Shown here piece by piece: positions 1-9,378 of a stretch of DNA of 64,000 nucleotides (position 1 is the first letter of the stretch; each line of letters opens with the position of its first letter). The notes below the pieces were generated by a model that was not told where the DNA came from, did not search any database, and saw only the letters and a list, made by a program, of their open reading frames with translations. The stretch spans positions 1,426,001 to 1,490,000 of the forward strand of contig CP071306.1 of the NCBI GenBank assembly GCA_027563145.1. The letters are read 5' to 3'. Source of the stretch: Halocatena halophila (GTDB lineage Archaea; Halobacteriota; Halobacteria; Halobacteriales; Haloarculaceae). A program made the translations under genes and the position numbers.

Positions 1-35
1 ACAACTATCAATTACTACTAGCGTGAAGGGCGGCT

Positions 36-920
36 ATGTCCCGCCTGAAGACAGTTGGTTCCCTCTGTCTCGTCGCGCTGGTCGTCCTGTCTGGCTGTGC
101 TGCCTTCGAGAGCGGTGATTCTGGCACACCAGCAGCCACATCGAGCACTGACGGCCCTGCGACGGGACAATCCAACGGGCAAACTGCCACGGCAACGCAA
201 ACGCCCGAACTGACGCCGGCTTCTATTGACCATCCATCCGGGTGGAATGAATCGGGTATTGCAGACGGCCTGGAGGCGTATCATGCCCATTATGAGGCAC
301 TGTACACCTACAACAGCTTCACGCGTATCGAACGCTCGCCGTATCTAGAGCCCCATCAGACGCTATCCAGCATCGGTCGCTACGACCAGGACGCAAAACT
401 ACTGGACATCGCATACAATGTGACGGAGAACGGCTCGACCATCATGGAGCAGGGCGAGTATCAATCAGAAAAACAGTATTACTTCATGAATGGCACTGAT
501 TCGCGCAACTTCGAGCATGCGGAGCGATACTCGTACGACTCCTATATGAAACACAGGACGAACAAGCCGTATGCGCGCAGCGGTCCGGTGTATTATGCCG
601 TGAGCGACGTCCACTACGACGGTGCCGAACGGATCGTCAGGGATGGCGAGACGATGTTTGAATACCAATCGAACGAGCTGCAACCGAACGGGACGCTCAG
701 TTTCGTTCCGCCGGTGTTAGGCGAGACGACTGCCCAGGAGTTCTCCATGACGACGATCGTCGACGGTGATGGAATGATTCGCCACATCGAATACGAGATC
801 ACCTACACGATTGCGGGTCGTGGAACGTTCACCCGCACTGGCCGCCTCGAATTCACCAAGCTCGATGACACCACCGTGAACGAGCCCGACTGGCTTGAGG
901 ACGCAAAAGCGGCCAGCTAA
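36..920 (+). CDS. Haloarchaeal lipoprotein, first of a tandem pair
   Basis: Secreted, lipid-anchored protein of unknown function (294 aa). The N-terminus is a short positive stretch, a hydrophobic segment and a lipobox (VVLSGCAAF, Cys at residue 21), followed by a Thr/Ser/Gly-rich linker to about residue 60 and a globular domain of about 230 residues. It shares blocks with the next gene, including HPSGWNESGIAD, SGPVYYAVSDVHYDGAERIVRDGETMF (here split by a few substitutions) and FSMTTIVDGDGMIR, so the two are tandem paralogues. The domain looks like the haloarchaeal DUF7537-type lipoproteins, but that family name is from memory. The start is the only ATG giving the signal peptide. Confidence 0.85.
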   Translation: MSRLKTVGSLCLVALVVLSGCAAFESGDSGTPAATSSTDGPATGQSNGQTATATQTPELTPASIDHPSGWNESGIADGLEAYHAHYEALYTYNSFTRIERSPYLEPHQTLSSIGRYDQDAKLLDIAYNVTENGSTIMEQGEYQSEKQYYFMNGTDSRNFEHAERYSYDSYMKHRTNKPYARSGPVYYAVSDVHYDGAERIVRDGETMFEYQSNELQPNGTLSFVPPVLGETTAQEFSMTTIVDGDGMIRHIEYEITYTIAGRGTFTRTGRLEFTKLDDTTVNEPDWLEDAKAAS

Positions 921-1008
921 TCGTCACACGTTCTTCACAGCACACATTTAGACAGCAATCTGGCCGGCGTATCGAAGGATTGTCAGTGGTTCAGAATGAG
1001 TGCCATTT

Positions 1009-1857
1009 ATGCGACGAAATGTGGCGGTTTCGATCGGACTTATCGCCTTGTTGTTGCTCTCTGGCTGTTCCGGACTCGATCTGTCTGGATCGACCGAAAC
1101 AGAGACGACTGCAGGGACAAGCACGCACACAACGACGGGCACAGACACGATGACACCTGCACAGATCGAGCACCCCGATGGGTGGAACGAGACGGGGGTT
1201 GCTGACATAATGGCGGCGTATGAGAGCCATTACCGGGCACTGTTTGCTCACGATAGTTTCACACGGAACGTGTCGATGCAATATCTGTATCCCAATCAAA
1301 CGGTCGAATCGACCGGCGCGTACGATCTCTCTGCGAGTACGTATTATCGTCACGAACGGGGTACGTTGAATGGGTCTCGATCGATCGCCCGTGCCTGGTA
1401 TCAGACCGACAACCAGCTTTACATCGCGAATCTCACGGGACGTCCATCGTACAACAGCTCGGATAGCAATTCGTTCGAGAGCAGCGTCGCCTTTTTCACG
1501 AACACGCCAATTGGACAGAGTGGCCCCATTTATTACACAATCAGCTCCGTTCACTTCTCCGGATCTGAACGGATCGTCCGCGACGGTGAGACGATGTTCA
1601 AATTCGAAGCGACTGCTATCGATGCGAACGACACCACGCATTTTATTCCACCGATGGTGAATGACTCCACCGTCGATTCGTTTTCGATGACGACGATCGT
1701 CGACGGCGAGGGATTGATTCGGTCTGCAGAGTACGACATAACATACACAACATCCGCAGGGAAGACCCACTCTCGGTCCGGTTTCATCAAATTCACCGGA
1801 TTGAACGAAACGAACGTGGCCAAACCGGACTGGCTTGCCGAGGCGAAAGCCAACTGA
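1009..1857 (+). CDS. Haloarchaeal lipoprotein, second of the tandem pair
   Basis: Paralogue of the preceding lipoprotein (282 aa). The ATG at 1009 gives a compact signal peptide (MRRNVAVSIGLIALLLLSGC, lipobox Cys at residue 20). A GTG at 1000 would add three residues and is less likely. After a Thr-rich linker the domain repeats the conserved blocks HPDGWNETGVAD, SGPIYYTISSVHFSGSERIVRDGETMF (short matches only) and FSMTTIVDGEGLIR. Several N-x-S/T sequons suggest an extracellular, possibly glycosylated, domain. The gene ends convergently with the MFS pseudogene a few bases downstream. Function is unknown. Confidence 0.85.
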   Translation: MRRNVAVSIGLIALLLLSGCSGLDLSGSTETETTAGTSTHTTTGTDTMTPAQIEHPDGWNETGVADIMAAYESHYRALFAHDSFTRNVSMQYLYPNQTVESTGAYDLSASTYYRHERGTLNGSRSIARAWYQTDNQLYIANLTGRPSYNSSDSNSFESSVAFFTNTPIGQSGPIYYTISSVHFSGSERIVRDGETMFKFEATAIDANDTTHFIPPMVNDSTVDSFSMTTIVDGEGLIRSAEYDITYTTSAGKTHSRSGFIKFTGLNETNVAKPDWLAEAKAN

Positions 1858-1863
1858 GCAACG

Positions 1864-3076
1864 TTAGGCAGTTTCACGATCTGCACTGGGCAGGCTCCCT
1901 CCAAACTGATTCAGGAGGCCAATGGCGAAAGCACAGCTTCCCAGTAGCAGTCCAGCACCGAGAAATGTGGAGCCAACGCCGAGCGAGGTGCGGAGTGGCT
2001 GAACGACGAGCGGTGAGAGAAACTGCCCGAGAAAAGTGGCACTCGTCAGTGCACTGAGTGCTCGCCCGCGTGCGTGTGTTGGTGCGACCGTCGCGATCCA
2101 GGCGTTAAGATTCGTGATGAGAAACCCACTGCCACAGCCGGCGATTGCGACGCCCGTGACGATACCGAGGAGGATCATTCGTTCCGATCACGGCGTAGCC
2201 AACGCCCATGAGCCCGAACGTGAGCACGACGATATCGAGCACACGGAGCGTTCTGCGGAGTCGGCCGTACAACAACGAGGCGATCCCACCAGCCCCAGCC
2301 GAAACCGCAAGGACGGTACCGATCAGTGATCCGTTTGCACCAGCCTGGGTTTCGAGATAGAACGGGAGCTGTACCGGAATCATATAGAAGAATATCTGGC
2401 CAACCAATCCCAGCGCGACGATGACACCGAGCGTGCCGAGTGGAAACGCCCCTGTTCGCTTGTGGTTGGAATCGACAGCTTCGGGAGTGGACTCATGCGT
2501 TTTTGGTTCCGGTAGTGCAATTGCCATCGCCGGGAGCAACACCAGCGCCAGCGTGTAGACGAGAAAGGGAACCCGCCAGCCAATATCGGCAAGAACGCCA
2601 GCAAGGGGCAAGAGAACGACACCGCCAAGCGACATAAACGCGCCCTGCCGTCCGAGCACGGTTTCTCGCTTGCGTTCGTCGTAGTAGTCGGAGATGAGTG
2701 CCGTCACCGTCACCATCACGCCTGCAACGGCGACACCGAGCACGGCCCGCCCGGCGAGAATACCGATCAGCGAATCCACGACGAGTCCAGATCCACCCGC
2801 GATGGCGTAGACGACGGTCGATCCCAAAAGCACCCACCGACGGCCGTATCGGTCGGCGAGTACCCCCATGATGGGCGAACAAATCGTGATGAACAGCCCA
2901 TGCATCGTGAGCACGAGTCCAACGAGAATCTCGGCGTTCGGTGCGGTTGAGAATCGCTGCTCAATGACTACAAGCGCGGGGGCGATCGTTGCGCCAGCCA
3001 TAATCGTGAGCATGCTGGCGAGCAACAACGTCCCCTGTGCGAGCCGCGGTCGAGAGAGCGCCGTCCGGGTGCTCAT
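1864..3076 (-). pseudogene. MFS transporter broken by a frameshift
   Basis: Major facilitator superfamily efflux-type permease. The N-terminal part (start 3076) carries the MFS motif-A-like GVLADRYGRRWVLLG and runs in one frame to about 2180. The C-terminal part (LGIVTGVAIAGCGSGF, then a loop HARGRALSALTSATFLGQF) continues in another frame from the ATG at 2178 to 1864. Aligned to the intact paralogue at 44008-45207, the two pieces join without residue gain or loss if one extra base near 2179 is removed. It is therefore either a recent frameshift or a sequencing error. The start overlaps the end of the neighbouring luciferase-like gene by four bases, which suggests one transcript. Confidence 0.8.
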
Positions 3077-3477
3077 ATGTCACCGATCGCCTCGAACACG
3101 TTCCTCAGCTCGTCGCTGGGCTCCAGCGAGTCAAGTTCTGCTTCGATATCGATTCGTTCTTTCCACGTTTCGTCTGCCGTCGCGAGCACATGATAGCAAT
3201 ACGAAAGTCGAAGCAGCCAGATCGCCCCCGTACTGTCCTCGTCGTCGTCAATGCGATACGACACCCACCCGGAGTCGGGAACCACGTGGTGTTTTTCGGC
3301 CCGTCCTTCCGAGACGAGGATGGTTCGAATGCGTTTGGTGAACGGAATGTCGAGGAGCGACTCGCCGTGAATGTGACCCAGTTCGCGTTCGTCGAGTGTG
3401 AACTCACGACCACCGCGGTCGTGTTCGCGGATCGTTACGCCAGGCCACTCACGAACTTCTTGTTCGATCGAACTCAT
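3073..3477 (-). CDS. Luciferase-like domain protein (DUF5519 type)
   Basis: Small soluble protein of 134 aa. The pattern GGREFTLDERELGHIHGESLLDIPFTKRIR (cited in part), then AEKHHVVPDSGWVSYRI and a terminal LLRLSY segment, matches the DUF5519/luciferase-like domain that is common as a short stand-alone protein in bacteria and haloarchaea. Light production is not implied, and the biochemical role is unknown. It lies upstream of, and overlaps by four bases, the broken MFS gene on the same strand, so the two were probably co-transcribed. The HTH_10 regulator is divergent from it. Confidence 0.7.
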   Translation of the reverse strand: MSSIEQEVREWPGVTIREHDRGGREFTLDERELGHIHGESLLDIPFTKRIRTILVSEGRAEKHHVVPDSGWVSYRIDDDEDSTGAIWLLRLSYCYHVLATADETWKERIDIEAELDSLEPSDELRNVFEAIGDI

Positions 3478-3693
3478 TGGTCTCCCTCCTGCGGTGAAAC
3501 TGGCGTCGGCTGTCGGTCGAATGGCAGTGCCGTTCGGTGGTTGCTTGCTGTCACCATGAATGAAACGTGGTGCTATTCAGCCGTGTAGATTCTCGTGAAT
3601 ATATTCACCTTCGTGGTCGACGGACGGTGTTGTACTGCGGATTGTCGAGATGTCCGTGAAAGGATTTTGTAGTTCCGCTGAGTGTATCGCACG

Positions 3694-4350
3694 ATGGCCC
3701 GTGTTCGATTTTCGTTCGATGCCACAGCGTGTGCAGATCCGCTGGCAGCACTCTCTGCGAAACTGCCTGATGAGGTGTTCACGATCTGTTCGAGTCACCC
3801 AACCGACGATGGAATTGTTGGTCTCATCGAACTCGATACCACGACACCGGAAATGGTCAAACGGGCGTTCGAGGACGCATCGTCGGTAACCTACGAGTTG
3901 CTGTACGAGGACGGCCAGACGCTCGCAATACAGTATCTCATCCCACCAACGGAGACGAATCGAATCCTTCGGTCTGTGGGTGTCTTGCCACGATTTCCGG
4001 CGACGTTGCAGGATGGCTGGCTGCGTGCCGAACACACCGGCTCCCACGAGCAGCTGGCACAATTACCCGAAGAAATGGCTGCTGCAGGGATTCCTTACGA
4101 AATCGAGTCGATTACACAGACCTACGATCCCCGTGAACTGCTCACGGATCGACAGCACGAGTTCATCACTGCAGCCCTCGAGCAGGGCTACTATGCGAGT
4201 CCACGCGAGTGTACACTCACGGAACTGGCTGATGAATTCGGTGTGAATCCCTCTGCTGCTAGCGGGGTGCTCCACCGAGCAGAAGCGACGCTCATCAAAG
4301 AGAGTTTTTCAGAGTCATTGCCTTTCGACGACCATCACCAGGACGACTAA
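3694..4350 (+). CDS. HTH_10 (bacterio-opsin activator-type) transcription regulator
   Basis: Probable transcription regulator of 218 aa. The first ~140 residues are a haloarchaeal sensor-like domain. The C-terminus is the HTH_10 domain: LTDRQHEFITAALEQGYYASPRECTLTELADEFGV, with the characteristic LT-x-RQ and PRECTLTELA core. The ATG at 3694 (MARVRFSFD) is preferred over 3682 because it aligns with the paralogue MARVEIRID at 45394. It is transcribed away from the luciferase-like/MFS pair, and the paralogue also sits beside an MFS gene, so control of the adjacent transporter is a reasonable inference. Confidence 0.85.
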   Translation: MARVRFSFDATACADPLAALSAKLPDEVFTICSSHPTDDGIVGLIELDTTTPEMVKRAFEDASSVTYELLYEDGQTLAIQYLIPPTETNRILRSVGVLPRFPATLQDGWLRAEHTGSHEQLAQLPEEMAAAGIPYEIESITQTYDPRELLTDRQHEFITAALEQGYYASPRECTLTELADEFGVNPSAASGVLHRAEATLIKESFSESLPFDDHHQDD

Positions 4351-4377
4351 GCTGTCGTTCGGAGCCAGTCGCAGTGC

Positions 4378-6405
4378 TCACTCATCAAGCAGCTCGACAG
4401 CGCCGACGAGTTCGTACGGATCATCGCCCTGTCGGATGCTATCGAGCATCACGAACGCCCGGTGCGGATCCAGAAAGTGCCGACAGATCACTTCACCGAG
4501 CGGCGTCGGACTGATTCCGTCGATGAAATCATACTCCAGAAGCTTTCCGAGCGCGTGTTTGGTCGGTACGTCACCGATCATTCGATCGTTCAGTCGTTTC
4601 GCATTCGTCCCACCGACGACGACGTTGGCGAGCGTCTCTTCGATCGCGCTGGATTCGTCGTAGCGGGTGATCACGGACTCCATCTCTCCTTTCAGGAGTT
4701 TGAACGCCACTTCGTCCTCGGTCATCTCCATCGAGTTGTGATAGACGCCATCCGGTTCGACCAGCAGATAGACGGTTCCCTCGTCGTGGAAATCCGGTCG
4801 GCCAGCGCGGCCCAGCATCTGGCTGAACTCCTGGACGCTGAGCCACTCGATACCCATCGCCAGCGAGTCGAAAATCACCTGTGAGGCCGGAAAGTCGACG
4901 CCGGCTGCCAGCGCTGCCGTGGTGACGACCGCCGCCAGCTCCTGGTCGGCGAACTTCCGTTCGACAGTTTTGCGACGTTTGTAATCGAGTCCGGCGTGAT
5001 ACGGTGCGCTATCATACTCCAGCGATCGACTGATCGAGTGACAGCGCCGGCGGGAGTTGGTGAAGATGATCGTCTGCCCACGGTAATCCTTCGAGGATTT
5101 CGTATCGAAGGCGCGTCTGACGAGCTTGTTTTCGATGTGTGATTTCTCTCTCGCTTCGGCGAAGGTGACGTGGCGCTCGATCGGCACCGGCCGTTCTTCG
5201 AACTCGACGAGCGTCGCCTCAAGTGAGCCAGCAAGCTCGCGGGGATTGCCAACGGTCGCGGAGAGATACACCCATTGGGTGTCGCCACGAGCCCGTTCGC
5301 AGTGGTGTTTCAACCGCGAGATCAACCCATCGAGGCGGTGTCCCCGGTCGGTTTCGCCAAGGGTGTGTACCTCATCGATCACCACTGTCCCAATGTCGCC
5401 GAGCTCTTTGCCGGTCCGAAGCGCGTGATCGATCCCCTCGTACGTCCCAACGATCACGTCGGCATTCGGATGGAACTGCGCTCCCGAATCGCGAATCCGG
5501 CTTGCACCGACACGAATCGTCACGTCGACGATGTCGCCGTATTTCTCGGTGAACTGCTCGTGTTTCTGGTTGGCGAGTGCCACCAGCGGAACGAGAAACA
5601 GCATTTTTCCCTCGCCACGGAGCACGCGATCAATACCGGCCAGTTCGCCGATCAGCGTTTTTCCCGTTGCGGTTGCGCTCACTACGAGCTGATCCGTTCC
5701 ATCGAGTGCGCCGTTGTTCACGGCCAGACTCTGCACCGGTAGCAGTGAGTCGAACTGCCCGGCGATTTTCGGTTGTAGTTCTGAATGGATATCCAGCTCA
5801 TCGGTCGGCACGGGATCAATCGCGTCAACCGTTGCGCTGATTTCGTCGAATTTCGTGAGTTCGGGATCGAGCTGTCCGGAGAGGAGATTGATGATTCGAT
5901 CGAGATCACCGGTTTCGAGCAGTAACTCCTCAAGACGATTGCGAGCACCGGATCGAAGACTCCGATAGTTCAGCTCTGAATCCAGCTCCTTTCTCGCACA
6001 CGAGAGACAGATCTCTTCGTTGTCGGCCCGAATTGCTGTCTCGCTCGTCAGTGGCGAGTAGCGATTGGCGTTCGCACACCGACGGCACGTCCGAACGGCA
6101 GTGGCCTCGAGCTGATAGCCAGCGAGCATCGACGTGAGGCGCTCGCGGGCCGCTTTCGAGGTTTGTTCTGAGATCCGAATTCGTTCGGCCCGACGGGCGA
6201 TATCGACGAATTCCTCGGGCGGGCGGAGGTCCTCGTCGTCGCCCTCTTTGACCCTGAGTCTGGCGGGTCGTGGGCCAGCATTCGTCGATTTTAGTTCGAG
6301 GACAGCCTGAAAGAGCCGTTCGCCATCGCGTTCGACGACGACCGCAAAGTCGTCCGCGCGCTCGTGGAGAAACAGGCATTCGACTGCCGACACCTGTCGT
6401 GACAC
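4378..6405 (-). CDS. DEAD/DEAH-box superfamily 2 helicase with N-terminal zinc finger
   Basis: ATP-dependent nucleic-acid helicase of the Ski2/Hel308-like group (675 aa). Visible motifs are Walker A SATATGKT (about 243-250), DEVH at 344-347, the motif III-like SATVGNP, and the C-terminal QMLGRAGRPDF typical of Ski2-like enzymes. Before the helicase core is a four-Cys site (CRRC at 107-110, CLSC at 133-136) that should bind zinc. A role in DNA repair or RNA turnover is likely but cannot be decided from sequence. The gene is convergent with the HTH_10 regulator. Confidence 0.85.
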   Translation of the reverse strand: MSRQVSAVECLFLHERADDFAVVVERDGERLFQAVLELKSTNAGPRPARLRVKEGDDEDLRPPEEFVDIARRAERIRISEQTSKAARERLTSMLAGYQLEATAVRTCRRCANANRYSPLTSETAIRADNEEICLSCARKELDSELNYRSLRSGARNRLEELLLETGDLDRIINLLSGQLDPELTKFDEISATVDAIDPVPTDELDIHSELQPKIAGQFDSLLPVQSLAVNNGALDGTDQLVVSATATGKTLIGELAGIDRVLRGEGKMLFLVPLVALANQKHEQFTEKYGDIVDVTIRVGASRIRDSGAQFHPNADVIVGTYEGIDHALRTGKELGDIGTVVIDEVHTLGETDRGHRLDGLISRLKHHCERARGDTQWVYLSATVGNPRELAGSLEATLVEFEERPVPIERHVTFAEAREKSHIENKLVRRAFDTKSSKDYRGQTIIFTNSRRRCHSISRSLEYDSAPYHAGLDYKRRKTVERKFADQELAAVVTTAALAAGVDFPASQVIFDSLAMGIEWLSVQEFSQMLGRAGRPDFHDEGTVYLLVEPDGVYHNSMEMTEDEVAFKLLKGEMESVITRYDESSAIEETLANVVVGGTNAKRLNDRMIGDVPTKHALGKLLEYDFIDGISPTPLGEVICRHFLDPHRAFVMLDSIRQGDDPYELVGAVELLDE

Positions 6406-6445
6406 GTTCAGTACTACTTCGTCTGGCTATTTTACTTCCCCGGAC

Positions 6446-7324
6446 TCACACGCCGAGATACGCTTCGAGCGTCAGCAGCTCAGAGGGTGACCTGTCAAAG
6501 GCCGCAAGGTCACCATCGTCAGTCGTGTTGTCCAGCTGTAGCGATTTTGCCTGGTCCGGTCCCATCGGTGCGTATGGAATGTGGCCAAGCACCGACAGGC
6601 CAACGGTGACGAGTGCCATCGGGATCGGGATAATTCGGACGGTTCGACCCTGTGATCTGGCTATCAGTCGCGTCACGTCGGCGAGTGTTTTGACTGCTGG
6701 GCCGCCAATCTCGTAGCTGTCATTCGTCAGCGATTCCGATTCGACGGCCGTAGCAAGGATTTCGACCATGTCCTTCACCCAGATCGGCTGGAATCGTGTG
6801 TGTCCGCCGCCGGGCAGTCCGGTCACGTACGGCGTCATCAGTCGTTCGGTGAACGGGATGAACTCCCCGCCGTCGCCGAAGACGATCGACGGTCGGATGA
6901 TGACATGATCGATCGGGGCCGATTCGACGGCGACTTCGGCGTCGCCTTTCGCCTGGAGATACGCCGTTGGGCCGTGCGGATCAGCACCGAGCGCGCTCAT
7001 CTGGACGATCTTTTCGACGCCGTGCTCGCTGGCAGCGTCGATGACGTTTTCGGTCCCGCCCAGGTGGATGTCGAAGTGTTTGTCGTTGCCGCCGCGCGGT
7101 CGAAAGAGCGGTGAGAGCGCGACGAGGTTCACCACGCAGTCGATACCTTCGAATGCGGGTTTGATCGACTCGTAGGCCGTCACGTCGCCCACGGCGAGTT
7201 CGATCTCGTCGTCGGTGTTGGTTGGCGTTCGCGCCAGTGCCGTCACCGTGTGACCGCGGTCTGCGAGCGCGGTACAAAGCACGCTGCCGATGAAGCCAGT
7301 GCCGCCCGTGACAAGCACGTTCAT
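6446..7324 (-). CDS. NAD(P)-binding epimerase-like protein (complex I NDUFA9-like family)
   Basis: Atypical short-chain dehydrogenase of 292 aa starting MNVLVTGGTGFIGS, the Rossmann GxxGxxG loop. A YLQAK segment occupies the place of the YxxxK catalytic pair. The C-terminal half has one or two hydrophobic segments (IPIPMALVTVGLSVLGHI), as in the NDUFA9-like group that binds NAD(P)H and is often annotated as NAD-dependent epimerase. The internal ATG at 7324 is chosen because the longer form adds 16 residues before the Rossmann fold. Substrate unknown. Confidence 0.85.
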   Translation of the reverse strand: MNVLVTGGTGFIGSVLCTALADRGHTVTALARTPTNTDDEIELAVGDVTAYESIKPAFEGIDCVVNLVALSPLFRPRGGNDKHFDIHLGGTENVIDAASEHGVEKIVQMSALGADPHGPTAYLQAKGDAEVAVESAPIDHVIIRPSIVFGDGGEFIPFTERLMTPYVTGLPGGGHTRFQPIWVKDMVEILATAVESESLTNDSYEIGGPAVKTLADVTRLIARSQGRTVRIIPIPMALVTVGLSVLGHIPYAPMGPDQAKSLQLDNTTDDGDLAAFDRSPSELLTLEAYLGV

Positions 7325-7419
7325 GCCACAGTGTTCGTTCTCGGACGTGGTAAGCCTACAGGCACGGCGCATCGAAATACAATCCCCGGTGCTTTCTATC
7401 TCGCCCGCAAAGCCCGGCC

Positions 7420-7998
7420 ATGCTCATCACGCTCGAAGGGATCGATGGGGCGGGAAAGACGACCGTGTGGGAGGCGCTGCATGACAGCGTCGATGCGGAG
7501 TTCACCCGCGAGCCAACGCAGTCGTGGTACGGCGACTGTGTGCGCGAGTCGGTGGCCGACGATGACGCCGATCCGCTGGCGGAGCTGTTTCTCTACACTG
7601 CCGATCACGCCGCGCATCTCGCCGACATAGTTCGCCCGGCACTCGAAGACGATGAGGTCGTGATCTCCGATCGGTATGCCGATTCGCGCTATGCCTATCA
7701 GGGGGCGGCGCTTGCGGGCGAGATTCGCCGGCCGATGGAGTACATTCGAGGGATTCACAAGCCGTTCACCCGCGAGCCAGACGCAACGATCTATCTCGAG
7801 ATCCCACCAGAACAGGGCGCACAGCGGGCGGGAGCGACCGATAAGTTCGAGAGCGCCGAGTATCTTCGAGCGGTGCAGTCGAACTACGAACAGCTGATTG
7901 AGTACGACGAGGAGCGATTCGTTCGCGTGGATGCAACCCAGCCGCCCGAGGACGTGATCGAACAGACCGAGTGGATCGTCGAGCAGCTAGTGGAGTGA
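7420..7998 (+). CDS. tmk: Thymidylate kinase
   Basis: Phosphorylates dTMP to dTDP for DNA synthesis. It has 192 aa, slightly short but typical for haloarchaeal enzymes. The P-loop GIDGAGKTT lies at residues 7-15, and [12 protein letters not shown] carries the conserved DR(Y/F) and the substrate-binding S-x-x-AYQG. A LID-like region follows around [16 protein letters not shown]. The gene starts at the first ATG and stands alone between a divergent epimerase-like gene and the convergent VapC gene. Confidence 0.93.
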   Translation: MLITLEGIDGAGKTTVWEALHDSVDAEFTREPTQSWYGDCVRESVADDDADPLAELFLYTADHAAHLADIVRPALEDDEVVISDRYADSRYAYQGAALAGEIRRPMEYIRGIHKPFTREPDATIYLEIPPEQGAQRAGATDKFESAEYLRAVQSNYEQLIEYDEERFVRVDATQPPEDVIEQTEWIVEQLVE

Positions 7999-8028
7999 GT
8001 TGTGGGGAGGAGATGGCGTTCGGGTTGT

Positions 8029-8451
8029 TTAGGCTGGTTCTGATCGGAACCGCTCGATATCAAATCCATCTTCGATTGGGCCTTCCCAATCATCATCAGC
8101 ACCCACGATCAGGCGCGCATCGAGACTAGCAGCGGTCGCCAGTACAAACGTCTCTCCAAGAGCGATCGAATACTCTGCTTTGATCTCGGCAATGTCCCGT
8201 GGATTGGGAGTGATCTCCTCGAAGTTCGTCCACAGTACCTGCTCGACGTATTCATCAGTCGCTTCGATCGCTACACCTTCAATGTGGCAGATGATATAGC
8301 GAACGTCTGCAGGTGTTGCTGTACGTACGAATCCGGCAATCTCGCCGTTGTATATCTGGTCCAGCCACCCATCGATGATATCTGCACCGGGTTCATCGAA
8401 ATAGTGGACGATAAATGCCTCTGTATCGAAAACGACCCGATTGCTGCTCAC
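8029..8451 (-). CDS. vapC: PIN-domain toxin, VapC-like
   Basis: Putative ribonuclease toxin of 140 aa. PIN-domain acidic residues are visible in VVFDTEAFIVHY (first Asp), in the central Glu/Asp region, and in DARLIVGADDDW near the C-terminus. Its start overlaps the stop of the upstream AbrB-type gene by four bases, the usual VapBC layout in which the antitoxin is translated first. Target RNA unknown. Confidence 0.85.
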   Translation of the reverse strand: MSSNRVVFDTEAFIVHYFDEPGADIIDGWLDQIYNGEIAGFVRTATPADVRYIICHIEGVAIEATDEYVEQVLWTNFEEITPNPRDIAEIKAEYSIALGETFVLATAASLDARLIVGADDDWEGPIEDGFDIERFRSEPA

Positions 8452-8738
8452 TCATCATCACCGAGGAGCCGATCGTCTCGCTCTTTTTCTTTTTGCCGTT
8501 CACTGCGGAGTTCCCGAGTTGCAGCGTACGGCCCCTCCGTTGAATCTGCTCCCATTCCTTTGAATTCTGATGGATGTGGGACCTTCTCTACCGTCAGCTC
8601 CTGATGCTCATCCAGTTTGAAACGGACTTTTCCTGGCGCTGAGATTCCTACCTTCTCCCGTATCTCCCTGGGAATTGTAGCCTGACCGCTCCGTGTGACA
8701 GAGACGGTTTGATCGATTATTTCTTCGGCTACACTCAT
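8448..8738 (-). CDS. vapB: AbrB/MazE/SpoVT-type antitoxin, VapB-like
   Basis: Swapped-hairpin AbrB DNA-binding protein of 96 aa (TVSRSGQATIPREIREKVGISAPGKVRF in part, the diagnostic segment). It is followed by a polar tail that would wrap the toxin. It precedes and overlaps the PIN-domain gene, so it is expected to neutralise VapC and repress the shared promoter. Confidence 0.88.
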   Translation of the reverse strand: MSVAEEIIDQTVSVTRSGQATIPREIREKVGISAPGKVRFKLDEHQELTVEKVPHPSEFKGMGADSTEGPYAATRELRSERQKEKERDDRLLGDDE

Positions 8739-8863
8739 AGTTTGATCTGATTTATAATCAAATCTCGTTCTTACTCAATCAGTTATTGTTTATCAGGAAA
8801 TCTTTAGGTGGCTACTCGAATCATCGTGGGGGTAGGTATTTAATATCACTCCTGGGAATCCCA

Positions 8864-9286
8864 TCAGACTGTAGCTTTTTGACTTGCCGAAGCATCGATC
8901 CGTTCGAGCGGCGACTTCGGATCCGAAGCGAGGGTCAGTTGGTAAATCTCGCCAATGTTCGTTTCGTGATAGCGGACCTTCGCGCCGGTGTCGAAGGTGG
9001 CGGCCACGACGGTTTCTCCAGTCGCGCGATAGCGCGTGATTCGCTCGGTTCCGGGCAAGTGCTCGTAATTCGTCCGTTCGCTCGCGAGATCGGCCATCGT
9101 CAGAATCTGTTCAATACGCGTTGCGTGCGGACAGCCGGTCGATTGACAGGGCCGACACCACGTCCCTTGGCCGATGTCCACCACGTGGTAGAGCTCGGCC
9201 TCCGAGAGCTCAGATCGTGAATCCACCGTCGAGAGATTCACGCAGTTACGATCCTCGTCTCTGAACAAAAATAGGGGAAGCGTCAT
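8864..9286 (-). CDS. Module protein copy 1, C-terminally truncated
   Basis: Unrecognised protein (140 aa) belonging to a family with four members in this window. It starts MTLPLFLFRDEDRN, and its start codon overlaps the stop of the small zinc-finger ORF (ATGA). Conserved features are AELYHVVDIG, then TWCRPCQSTGCPH (three Cys and a His, a likely metal site) and RITRYRATGETV. Compared with the intact copy at 41789 it ends about 35 residues early: after PLERID the sequence changes to an unrelated tail, so the C-terminal region has been lost by recombination. Function unknown. Confidence 0.7.
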   Translation of the reverse strand: MTLPLFLFRDEDRNCVNLSTVDSRSELSEAELYHVVDIGQGTWCRPCQSTGCPHATRIEQILTMADLASERTNYEHLPGTERITRYRATGETVVAATFDTGAKVRYHETNIGEIYQLTLASDPKSPLERIDASASQKATV

Positions 9287-9378
9287 CGTCGCCCCCACAG
9301 CGGACAGCCAAGATGATGATCACGGTGGCCACGAAGCTGGCGCCGACAGACGACACAGCTGTGGCTGTAGTAGTTCAA
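9283..9378 (-). CDS. Small zinc-finger protein, module copy 1
   Basis: A 31-residue ORF that starts at TTG 9378 and contains SCVVCRRQLRGHRDHHLGCP. The spacing C-x2-C-x9-H-x3-C-P-x-W is shared with the diverged copy at 15933. The stop (TGA) overlaps the start of the downstream module gene by four bases. The frame stays open upstream through the leader (ATG at 9420 or 9492), so a longer form is possible. The 31-residue version is preferred because copy 3 has ATG at the equivalent codon and copy 4 has a stop just upstream. Confidence 0.55.
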   Translation of the reverse strand: MNYYSHSCVVCRRQLRGHRDHHLGCPLWGRR

